DNA from: Lichtheimia corymbifera B2541
Taxonomy: Eukaryota > Mucoromycota > Mucoromycetes > Mucorales > Lichtheimiaceae
Assembly: GCA_000697475.1 (NCBI GenBank)
Contig: JNEU01000447.1
Coordinates: forward strand, 1-16,210
Length of the DNA: 16,210 nt
Direction: 5' to 3'
A program made the translations under genes and the position numbers. The notes below the pieces were generated by a model. The model saw nothing but the letters and a program-made list of their open reading frames with translations, was not told the origin of the DNA and searched no databases. How positions within the stretch are numbered: position 1 is the first letter of the stretch; each line of letters starts with the position of its first letter. This document shows, piece by piece, positions 1 to 9,427 of the stretch.

Positions 1-2
1 CT

Positions 3-5
<3 letters not shown>

Positions 6-34
<29 letters not shown>
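6..34. repeat. Poly-T homopolymer, 29 nt
   Basis: An uninterrupted run of 29 T lies at the left edge, upstream of the zinc-finger gene. Such tracts occur in fungal promoters and can exclude nucleosomes, but the length may also be an assembly or slippage artefact. Its role cannot be settled from sequence. Confidence 0.9.
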
Positions 35-37
<3 letters not shown>

Positions 38-121
38 TTATTTGGGGGTGGTTTGGGACGGCAGACGTGTATTGTTGGTGTTGCTCATTCGGCAAACAAG
101 AAACACAACGCTTTCAATGAG

Positions 122-1051
122 ATGCATTGCACGTCCATGATGGAGACTACGCATTTTCAGGTGCCCAGTTTACAGTCGTCGGAAGCGAAACCAGCAGCAC
201 ATGTATTGAAAGTGGAACCTTTCCGTATCCCACAACAACAACAACAGCAGCAGCAGACGTGTTACTCTTCTACATGGGCTTCTCCACAGCATTTCCTACC
301 ACCCATTAAGGGATATAACCGTAGCTACGAACACCCATTGAGTATTGACAATCCTTATGATTCATTATCCACGTTGATTGATATTGTATATCCGCCTCTT
401 CAATGCTCTTTATGTGATCACGTTTCCTCCACATCCACCGAGGCGAGAAATCATCATCGCGAACACCATTCATCTATACCACAATTCTCTTGTCTGCATC
501 CACATTGCGATCTCGTATTCAAAACTCGCGCCGCTCTCTTTTATCATGTACAACAATCCCATCTCGTCATTTACACTACCAACACTGACAACATTTACAC
601 ACAACAAGAATGCATTTCACCCATCTCGACACCTGTCGATACTTTATCATCTTCATCACCATCACCAAAACCGGATACGCCATCCAGGAAACCAGACGCT
701 TATTCACCTTCATGGCGTGTATCATCATTTCCAAGGATATCCACCAATAGGGCACCGCGAGGATCGAAAAAGATCACCCTTTCACCACACATCGACTCAC
801 GACTGAATGCCATCTATCCACCATTACAGTGTCCTTCTTGTCATCAAAAATTCAATCGCAAAACCAATGTCATCAAGCACCTCACAGATGAACACTACGG
901 GGAGGAACCTTATCGATGCGTCATTCCCGGTTGCACACATCCTAAATACTATGCCACTCGGGAAGGACTGGTCTATCATACATTGCGTGCTCATGATTCG
1001 AATTCATCAACAAAAACCACTTTTACTGCATCATCAACAACAATAGCATAA
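122..1051 (+). CDS. C2H2 zinc-finger protein with two duplicated finger pairs
   Basis: Predicted 309-aa single-exon protein, probably a nuclear DNA-binding regulator; target unknown. I chose the ATG at 122. The frame stays open upstream to the window edge without another ATG, so a 5' exon outside the window is possible. Residues 38-45 are a polyglutamine run. Four fingers come as two pairs. Finger 1 has C95 and C98 with the C-x2-C-x12-H spacing; finger 2 has C124, C129, H142 and H147 (C-x4-C-x12-H-x4-H). After a Ser/Pro-rich linker come finger 3 (C-x2-C-x12-H-x4-H) and finger 4 (C-x4-C-x14-H-x4-H, slightly long). Each pair opens with the same YPPLQC motif, so the pair was duplicated inside the gene. 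The region between fingers 2 and 3 is disordered-looking. No ortholog with a known function is recognised. Confidence 0.85.
   Translation: MHCTSMMETTHFQVPSLQSSEAKPAAHVLKVEPFRIPQQQQQQQQTCYSSTWASPQHFLPPIKGYNRSYEHPLSIDNPYDSLSTLIDIVYPPLQCSLCDHVSSTSTEARNHHREHHSSIPQFSCLHPHCDLVFKTRAALFYHVQQSHLVIYTTNTDNIYTQQECISPISTPVDTLSSSSPSPKPDTPSRKPDAYSPSWRVSSFPRISTNRAPRGSKKITLSPHIDSRLNAIYPPLQCPSCHQKFNRKTNVIKHLTDEHYGEEPYRCVIPGCTHPKYYATREGLVYHTLRAHDSNSSTKTTFTASSTTIA
233..256 (+). repeat. CAA/CAG repeat encoding Q8
   Basis: Eight consecutive glutamine codons, four CAA then four CAG, lie in the N-terminal part of the zinc-finger protein. It is a short trinucleotide tract likely to vary in length between strains. 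Confidence 0.9.
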
Positions 1052-1285
1052 GGATAGTTTAGAACCTTGTACTTTTATTGCATATAAAAACGAAATGTAA
1101 TTGATAACGCTGTATCGTGAATGGTCAACCATACACGTAGCAATGATATGAAAGAGGATTAAAAAAAAAGGACAATGGGACGCCTAATATCAGGGAATAT
1201 CTCGCAGCACCAAAGTGAGCCAACGCAAAGCATAAGTCCGCCTATGGGCTGTCGTCAGCGTATAAAGTAGCCTTCTTCTTTCGTC

Positions 1286-3538
1286 ATGTCAGCCATTGCT
1301 GCAGTACCCATCAACGATCTCAAGACCCAGAAATATGATAGACAATTGAGGTAGAACAATTCAACAGTACACTCGGGTATGACAGTCTTGAGCTTATTCT
1401 GCTTCCTTTCAGATTGTGGGCTTCCACAGGTCAAACAGCTCTGGAGAATGCCAAAATCTGCCTTCTGAACGCGACTGCAACCGGTTGTGAAGTGTTAAAG
1501 AACCTTGTCTTGCCTGGTACGATGATTCGATATCCAACAACTATATGGGTACTAATATGATGAATATAAGGCGTTGGTAACGCTACCGTGATTGATGATG
1601 CCATCGTCAACGACACCGACTTGCGCGGCAACTTTTTCCTCGATGCATCCAGCATTGGACGATCACGAGCCGAATGTACAGCAGCTCTATTGGCAGAATT
1701 GAATGAAGATGCATCCGTCACTTCAATGCATAAAGTATGGTTACTATTCTCATGAACGCGTGCATGATATTGATTCCTCTTTTTTGTCAGTCACCCACTG
1801 AGCTTATTCACAATCAACCCGAGCTCTTTGACAATTTCACAATGATCATTGCTACGAATCTTCACGAAAAAGATATGCTGGCATTATCTGATCTATGCGA
1901 CCATTCAAAGATCACCCTTATCGCTGTATCCAGTAAAGGTCTCTGCGGAGTATTCCGTATTCAGGCACCAGAACATCCAGGTAAGAAAAACATTCATCCT
2001 TCATGCAAAAAGCAGTTATTTACCAGGGCTCGAATAGTCATTGATACTCATCCTGAAAACGCGGTTGATTTGAGATTGGGGTGTCCTTTCACCGAACTCT
2101 TGGATTATGTGGATACGATTGATTTGGATCAGCTCGATCAGACCGATCATGGTCACGTTCCTTTTGTTGTCATCCTATTGAAATACGTCAATGAATGGAA
2201 GCAGCAGGTATTATTTGGAGAGATAGGACCTATTTTAAGATTTATTGGCTAATTCATTTACAGCATGACAATCAACCTCCTGCTAGTTACAGCGAACGCA
2301 ATCAGTTGAAGGAGTGTATACGAAAAGGCATGCGTACGGTGGATGAAGAGAACTTTGAAGAAGCCCTCGCCAATGTTTGGCGTTTAGCAACCACAAACAC
2401 GGCAAGTCTATCGATCCTTTTTTTTTTTTTATCATACGACCATTAACACAAAGCATAACTGTAGATCACGTCCAATGTGCGCAATATCTTCGAAGACCAA
2501 AGCTGCGAGAACCTCTCTGCACAGGTGAGAAATGCCTTTATTATACATACAAAGATGAGAATTCTAACGAAGATGGTTTAGTCAAATGCATTTTGGATCG
2601 TTGCCCGAGCCATCAAGGACTTTGTTTCCAATGAAGGACATGGCCAGCTACCACTTTCCGGGAAGCTGCCTGATATGAAGTCGGATACTCCAAGATATAC
2701 GGCACTACAAAACATGTAAGAGAAACACAATCATGGGAATTCCTTTTGATCCTTTGACTTATTGAAATACTCTAGCTATCGTCAAAAGGCATTATCCGAT
2801 TTGGAAGCAGTCAAGAGTCGAGTGCGGAATTTGCTACGAGAGATCGATGTGCCCGAAGATACTGTGCCTGACAAGATGATTGATGACTTTTGCAAAAATG
2901 CTGCTCATATTCAATTGCTCCGTTATCGAACTCTACGTGATGAATATGTAACTGCACCTTCAAAAGACACCATTGGTATGTTGATTTACATATACAACGA
3001 TGGTCACAGTTTATTCAATTTACTTTCCATAGCAAACACAATCCAGATGGATGAAAACATGTATTATTATTTGATATTCAGAGCAGCTGAGCGGTTCTTT
3101 GATAAGCATGGAAGATATCCAGGTAAGTTTGGGCATCGTCATCATCATGGGCGAATCACGGGTTAAATGAATGAACGTCTCCTTCAGGGGCACAAGGTGG
3201 CACGAACTCGACGGATGTTAGTCTCTTGGAGCAAGAAACGCGAAGCCTTATGGAAGAACTTGGACTTGCAATTGAAGAAAGCGATTCATTCAAAAAAGCT
3301 GCGAACAACTTGTAAGTATCAAATGAGCAAAAGGCAGGTATCTTTCTCTCTCTTCTAAAACAGGATTATATGTTATAGTGTCCGGTTTGCCGACCAAGAA
3401 ACAGCCAATATCGCAGCATTGATGGGTGGTTTGATTGCACAGGAGGCAATTAAAATGATCACATCCCAGTATATACCCATCAACAACACCTGCATTTTCA
3501 ACGGCATTGCATCCACCAGTAGTGTTTGTGAATTGTAG
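1286..3538 (+). CDS. NAE1: NEDD8-activating enzyme E1 regulatory subunit (NAE1/APPBP1/ULA1)
   Basis: Partner of UBA3 in the heterodimeric E1 that adenylates NEDD8/Rub1 for cullin neddylation. This subunit carries an adenylation-like fold but no catalytic cysteine. Inferred exons: 1286-1350, 1413-1516, 1571-1734, 1791-1980, 2038-2207, 2264-2401, 2465-2524, 2582-2715, 2776-2975, 3033-3122, 3188-3311, 3379-3538. All phases close and give 532 aa, close to the human protein (534). Diagnostic stretches in order: KYDRQLRLW near residue 16; [19 protein letters not shown], the degenerate Rossmann loop, ending at 57; [16 protein letters not shown]; a DEENFEEAL segment; [12 protein letters not shown]; and a C-terminal [23 protein letters not shown] block. 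Intron 6 appears to be GC-AG. Introns 4 and 9 are 57 nt and lack in-frame stops. The next gene starts 299 nt downstream on the same strand. Confidence 0.93.
2402..2464 (+). other. GC-AG intron (NAE1 intron 6)
   Basis: The exon ends ACG and the intron begins GCAAGT, the usual donor consensus with C replacing T. It contains a poly-T tract, a CATTAAC branch-like site and a CTGTAG acceptor. Splicing here joins a phase-0 exon so that the residues between NVWR and NIFED equal the number in the human protein. GT donors nearby break the frame or shorten that segment. Confidence 0.75.
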
Positions 3539-3716
3539 TTCTATGCATCAGTGCCATCTTTACCAGTAGTATCAGAGATCTTTATTATGTACTTTGCATT
3601 TGCACGATTGATAAAGACAATGATAATCTCGCATTGGTGTAATGTTTTAGAATTCTTGTGATGAAAGCTAGTATCATAAAAGCCTCAACAACACGATAAG
3701 GGTATCGACTCGCACG

Positions 3717-3722
3717 ACGCGT
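3717..3722. promoter_or_regulatory. MCB-like element ACGCGT upstream of cyclin
   Basis: A perfect palindromic ACGCGT lies 115 nt upstream of the cyclin ATG, followed by a related GCGCGTC at 3764-3770 and then a long CT-rich tract (about 3781-3816). In ascomycete yeasts ACGCGT is the MluI cell-cycle box bound by MBF. Function here is inference from motif and position. Confidence 0.35.
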
Positions 3723-3820
3723 TTCATTGTCAGCTGAGCAAACAAAATCCAAATTTCTCATCTGCGCGTCACCTTGGTTGCTTGCCCCTCTCTCTTCTCT
3801 TCTCTTCTCCCCTCCTGTGA

Positions 3821-3856
3821 ATGCTCTCTTTTCTGTCATGGAAAATCAAGGCTTAA
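3821..3856 (+). other. Possible uORF overlapping the cyclin start
   Basis: An ATG at 3821 opens an 11-codon frame ending TAA at 3854-3856. It is out of frame with the cyclin ATG at 3838 and overlaps it. If the mRNA leader includes 3821, initiation at the cyclin ATG would depend on leaky scanning; otherwise transcription starts between 3821 and 3838 or the first exon is misplaced. Confidence 0.3.
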
Positions 3857-5527
3857 CGCTGGTATGAGTTTATTGCAGCATGTGCTCTTTGCATAGTTGC
3901 TTTGCCCCATCTCAATTCATTTGGTTAACCCATTCCCTGTATAGCGGCGCCGAGACCTGCGAGAGAAGGACAATGTGGACAAAGAAAATGCACCAGTGCG
4001 ATCTTTGGGTGGTCGTAAGATGGAGAGTTCTGCCTTGTCCAGCAACAAACTTGGGTTGAAGACGCAACGGTCAGCACTCTTGGACAAGTGTATGAATAAA
4101 CGCAAAAGGGTACGTGTGTATATATTATGTGTCTATATGTATGCATTGACTCAATTTGTATTTGTACTACTCCTTGTAGACATTATCTGAAAAGTCAACC
4201 AATCGTCAAAACGATACCCAGCAAACCAACGATGATGTCAAAGCCTTCTTGGATGATAACGCTGAACGATACAAAAGCAAAGATCAATCACAGCAACGAC
4301 AACAACAGCAACATAGACGACAACCACCTCTTCCTATCTTGCCAATCATTGTTCCAGATCATATTCGACATTGTTTTGCTAGTGGAAAATATGTACCTCC
4401 AGCAGATATGACATCACCAACGCCTTTACAGCCCAAAAGCAAACCATCAGCAGCAGCTGCACCTGTACCTACCATAGACCGATCACGATTATCGACGGAG
4501 GATGATAAGCAAGTGTGTGATGCAGCATTAGCCTATGAAGTCAAACAAGAAACACGGGCGAGACAAGTGCGTCTGCGTGAGAATAATGTCATGGACTGGA
4601 CCGATCCATTGCTGGTGGCAGAATATGAAGAAGATATCTTTGAACATTTACGCAAGAGTGAAGTAAGTCTCTGATTCACTGCTTTTGATGGAACAAGTCA
4701 TTCATTCCATTGTCTAGATTACCACATTAGGGAGTCCAATGTATGCGAGCAACGATCCATTAGAGAATGAAATCACCTGGAAGATGCGTGGTGTCCTCAT
4801 CGATTGGGTGGTCGAAGTTCATTATCTATTTCAGTTGTTGCCGGAAACGCTTTTCCTCGCTGTCAATATCATCGATCGATTCCTCACCAAACGATCCGTG
4901 TCTGTGGGAAAGCTTCAGCTCGTTGGTTTAGCAGCACTCTTTATTGCAACAAAGTTTGAAGAAGTGGCAGCACCTCGTATTCGCGACTTTATTTTCATGA
5001 CCGACGATCAGAATATCAAAGAAGAAGATCTCATCAAAGCCGAACGTTTTGTATTACAAGTGTTGGACTACAAACTTTGCTTTTCAAATCCTCTCAACTT
5101 TTTACGTCGAGCGTCAAAAACAGAAGACTACGATTTACACAGCCGAATGCTCTCAAAATACTTTATGGAGATATCATGTGTGGATCATCGTTTCATTGCC
5201 GTCCCTCCTTCCAAGGTTGCTGCTGCTGCTTTATGGTTATCTCAACGCATGCTCGCTAATGGCTCATGGGTAAGAGATATGCGCTTTTCATATTCAACAA
5301 TGATACTAAAGTCATTCGTTTAGACACCAGAAATTGCACATCTTTCGGGTTATACCACATCTGAACTCAAGCCTATCGTTAGGTTGATGCTCGATTTCTT
5401 GTCACAGCCTGTCGCCCATGACGCTTTCTTCCGTAAATGGGGTTCCAGACAATTGATGAAGGCCAGTGTTTTCGTACGCAATTGGGTCACTCATTATTAT
5501 AAGAATAAGAGTAAGCGGCAACAATAA
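3838..5527 (+). CDS. B-type (mitotic) cyclin
   Basis: Regulatory subunit of Cdk1 that drives entry into mitosis and is destroyed by APC/C. Inferred exons: 3838-3861, 3945-4109, 4180-4662, 4718-5269, 5324-5527, giving 475 aa, the size of S. pombe Cdc13. The N-terminus holds a KEN box (K21-E22-N23) and a D-box-like RSALLDKCMN (50-59) followed by KRKR. A Gln/Pro/Ala-rich disordered part follows, to about residue 200. The first cyclin box carries MRGVLIDWVVEVH from residue 247, the MRAIL hydrophobic patch that docks substrates, plus LFIATKFEEV. The second box starts near SNPLNFLRRASK and ends in a conserved C-terminal helix. The first exon is only eight codons and is the least certain part; later exons are secure. 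The gene is 299 nt downstream of NAE1 on the same strand. Which cyclin B paralogue it is cannot be told. Confidence 0.93.
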
Positions 5528-6004
5528 AGCTATTTAGTATTAGTGATAACAATGGATATGAATGTTGATATTCCCCTCAAAATTAAACTTCTCATTTCTC
5601 TTCCTTGCGAAAAAGTAATTGGTTGTTGGATTCTATGTTCCTGATACGTTGCGTTGCTAGCTGAACAACGCTCTATGTTAATGGGAGATATGTCAACTCT
5701 ATAAGAGTGTCATTTGACATGTCGGGGATTCAAGTGAATTTCCTTTTGAGTGATCGATGCTGGCAACCATTGCCATCGCGACAGTGAGACACACATTTGA
5801 AATCATTTATCTTAGAATGGGGTTGGAGAGATAGAAATCACATTTATGCATGCAAATAATTCATGTCTTATGATAATAAAACTTTTCATCTCAAAGGTAG
5901 GGGATGATCGTTGTTGTGTGGATGGTGTCAGATGATTTGCAGAAAAGCTGACTGTTAAAACCAATCCCATTCGTGGAGGTCAAATTTGCCCTCTTCTGAT
6001 CGAC
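5528..6004. other. Intergenic region, no gene seen
   Basis: This 477-nt spacer separates the cyclin stop from the SCYL1-like ATG, both on the plus strand. It must contain the cyclin 3' UTR and the SCYL1 promoter. I see an AATAAA-like tract at about 5874-5881 but no RNA gene, repeat or ORF with conserved content. Confidence 0.6.
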
Positions 6005-9000
6005 ATGGCGTTTCTTTCAGGCTTTGTTAGGAGCGGTTTATCACTATTAGGAAAAGAATCGGCATCGTTCCCTTATTCTGTCGGTGCCAAAGTAGAATGG
6101 TTTGATGAACATTCTATCTGGTCGCTGCATCAAGGCACGAAAAAGGTACACTATCAAACAACCTCATGCACACGCACACCCACAACCCAATGTTCACATG
6201 TCATGCTTAGGAAGATGGGTCCAACGTATCAATCTTTATGTTCGATTGCAACAAGCAACCTGACAAGGTTCAGCTGGCTCGCAACGCCTTCAAGAGGATG
6301 AGAACTATGCGACATCCAGATCTATTGCGTTATGTGGATGGTATCGAGGTATATTTTAAGGTTACATGTCTATTCAAGACAAACTACTGACAACTGTCTC
6401 GCTACTAGACTGAGCAAGCCATCATGTTTGTGACAGATCCTGTCGAGCCTTTATCGAACCAGTTGAATCAGAATCCAAATGATCTTCTCTTACTATGGGG
6501 TTTATATAAAGTGGCGGTAAGCATAATGCGAACTATTTGGATCACGAAAAGAATACTAACCTGCGTATCTTATTAAAGAATGCACTCAAGTTCCTTAACT
6601 GCGACTGTGATATGGTACATGGCAATGTCAACGTGTCATCGATCTTTACCAATGATGCTGGAGAATGGAAGCTTGGAGGATTTGAAGTATTGTCGTCAAT
6701 GAAGGAGGAAAGTCCTTTTATCATGGTACGTAAATAATTGACTTGAGGGATTACTATAAGGGGATGATGAGCTAATGCTTTATAACAGTCCCTCGGCGGG
6801 ATTACTCCAAAGGCGCACCAATACATGACACCAGAAGTGAAAAAGTCAGGGTGGACGGTGATTAAAAAGTGAGTGATATTCCTGCAACACACGAAAGGTG
6901 TCCTTTTGCTAACATGATATCAAAACCCAGTATTCCCACCACGGCCACTGATTCCTATCATTTGGGATGCTTGATCTATGAAACGTACAATCATCATTTC
7001 GATTCGACTGAAAAATTGCTTTCGCATCGCGGCAACATACCAACATCCATGTATTCGGTCTACCGTGAATTACTAAGTACCTCGCCTGGATCAAGAGCGG
7101 ATGCCGGCACTTTTCTTGACGAAGGAGTGCGACCAGGCAGCTTTTTCACCAATGATTTCATCGGCTTCAATGTTTTCCTTGAAAATATCAGCATCAAAGA
7201 ACAACGTGAGAAGGAAGCCTTTTTCAAGTAGGTTGATTCACAATGACAGAGTGCCATGTATATCTCTTAACAACTTGCTAGTCAATTAGACAATTCGATT
7301 GACACCTTTCCAACTGAGTTTGCGACACACAAAATTCTTCCCGAGTTACTCAAGGCCTTTGAATTTGGTTCAGGTAGGAAAGGAATCGGTCTTTTGTGTG
7401 AAAATGGATAGACATGAGGTTGATGGATATTTTTCTTAGGTGGTGCAAAGGCATTGAATGCAATTCTGAAAATTGGTCAACACTTGGACACTGAACAATA
7501 CGCCAAAATGCTTGTGGAGCCCATTGTACGCATGTTTGCTTCACCTGACCGAGCCATCCGTATCAGCCTTCTTGAAAACATGCCGAAATTCATTGATCAT
7601 ATTCCAAACAAAACCGTGACGAATCAAGTATTCCCGAATGTGGTCAGTATTTTGGAGTAACAACAACGCTATACGCTTTCGTTAACGATATGTCGGTTTC
7701 CAGGCTACGGGTTTCACAGACACGGTGCCCATTATTCGTGAGCAGACAATCAAATCAATCCTTTACTTGGTCCCCAAGGTATAAGAAGCAATACGATCTC
7801 ATGATATGCATAATCACTGATAAACGTGTTGAAATAGTTGAGCGAGCGTGTCATCAATTATGATCTACTCAAGTATTTGGCAAAACTCCAAGTGGATGAA
7901 GAGCCTGGTATTCGAACAAACACTACCATTTGCCTTGGAAAGATTGCAAGGAACCTCTCGGATGCGGTAAGATCATTCTCTTTGATTCTGATGATGACTT
8001 GATGCTCATATTCATATCAATATGGATAGACTCGTAAGAAAATTCTGGTGCCTGCCTTTACTCGCGGCTTGCGAGATGGTTTCCACCACGCACGAATTGC
8101 TGCTTTGATGGCACTCATGGGTAAGGCAAAATTTTGCAATGATGAGAAGCTTTACTGAGGCTGGTTCATGTAGCTACTGTGGACACCTATGATATTCAAG
8201 AGTGTTCGTCCCGTATTGTTCCTGCCATCTCTTTGGTGTTGATTGATAAGGAAAAGTGAGTATTGAGCATTTAAAGGAATGGTATCCGGATCCATTGAAA
8301 CCAACGTGTACAGATCCGTACGGACTCAGGCTTTCAAAACAATCCAAGCATTTATATCTCGCATAGAAGAATATGCCAGTACAATGGTACGTTAGTGAAC
8401 GAGCGTTTTATTGGTGTGCTGAAATCTTGACGTCTGGTATTTATATAGCCTGAAGAAGCTCCTCCTCCTCCTCAATCATCGTCTCCTTCTACCGTTGGCG
8501 CATCTAATGGTGATGCTGCGGCTGCCAACGCCCAAGTTGGGTCATTGTCAATGTCAGGCGTGTTTGGAGAAGCAACCAAAGGCTTAGCAGGATGGGCTGT
8601 ATCATCTATAGGTGCTAGGGTAAGCAAGTTTTAATGCGTGTGCATGTGTGTCGTAAAATCCTAATGTCATATTGGTTATCATTTAGTTCGGTACACCTAG
8701 TGGTGAAATTGCTGATGCTGGTCAAACACCCACGTATGAACCATACCGGGATTCAAGTACACCTCCTCAACCAAGCTCTGATTCGGTTACTCGATTATCC
8801 AATACAACACAACCACGATCAACAACTCCGTTGAGAGACATGAATGGATGGGACGATGACAATATTATGGATAACTTTGACAACGCTGACGGTGATGGAT
8901 GGGGTAAGGTGGTACTTTTGCTTTTACCTATGTCTTATTCATTGTTGATTTTACGTAGAGCCATTGGATACCCTTGTGACAAATGAACCAGAACCCATCA

Positions 9001-9375
9001 CATCCGTTGTACCAGATACGATCAAGCCAGCAAATGCAGTATCATCCTTTGGAGCGTCTACCGATTCACCTGGAATTCGGAAAGCAGGAGAGCCGTTTAA
9101 GCTTTCTTCTGCAACATCCCAAGGTCAGTCTTGTGATTGTATGCTAAGCTTAAGTTTCGATTTATTTACTTTTTTGTAATTGTTAGCCAAATCATCTGTG
9201 TTATCAAAGGATGAAAAGCGAGCCGAAATGGAACGACGTCGAGAAGAAAGAAGACAGGTACATATTTGTGGGATGAGATGATCATCATGTGTATTAATTC
9301 ATATCATTACAATTGTAGCGAATGGCAGAGCTTCGAGAAAAGAAAAAGGGTGGCATAGGAGCCAAAAAGATATAG
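6005..9375 (+). CDS. SCYL1: SCYL1/Cex1-like pseudokinase with HEAT repeats
   Basis: Cytoplasmic scaffold; family members act in tRNA export (yeast Cex1) and COPI Golgi traffic (SCYL1). Eighteen inferred exons: 6005-6145, 6211-6348, 6409-6516, 6579-6725, 6789-6868, 6931-7227, 7282-7373, 7440-7642, 7704-7778, 7838-7966, 8030-8120, 8174-8255, 8314-8386, 8449-8619, 8687-8903, 8959-9123, 9187-9257, 9319-9375. All phases close; 778 aa (human SCYL1 808). The kinase-like part spans about residues 20-300 and is inactive by sequence: HRD is HGN (143-145) and DFG is GGF (162-164). HEAT repeats cover about 310-552, with typical [14 protein letters not shown] and [18 protein letters not shown] helices. 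A Pro/Ser/Asn-rich region follows, with Trp-acidic motifs near 660-683, and then a charged helix ending in AKKI. It converges on JIP5. Confidence 0.92.
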
Positions 9376-9410
9376 AAAATTCATGCTCAAATATATTCTA
9401 TTTAATAAGA

Positions 9411-9416
9411 TGAAGA
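9411..9416 (-). terminator. Poly(A) signal-like ATTAAA for JIP5
   Basis: On the minus strand ATTAAA lies 12-17 nt after the JIP5 stop, within the 52-nt gap to the SCYL1-like stop. The two 3' UTRs almost certainly overlap antisense. No separate canonical signal for SCYL1 is obvious; AATATATT-like sequence is present. Confidence 0.35.
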
Positions 9417-9427
9417 TTGGGGGGAAT

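Noticed and set aside
1431..1721. 96-codon minus-strand frame
   Set aside because: It is antisense to NAE1 exons 2-3, whose plus-strand translation matches the family closely.
1286..5527. Functional cluster of a NEDD8 E1 subunit with a cyclin
   Set aside because: Both genes touch ubiquitin-like control of the cell cycle, but simple adjacency with a 299-nt spacer in a gene-dense fungal genome is not evidence of a link.
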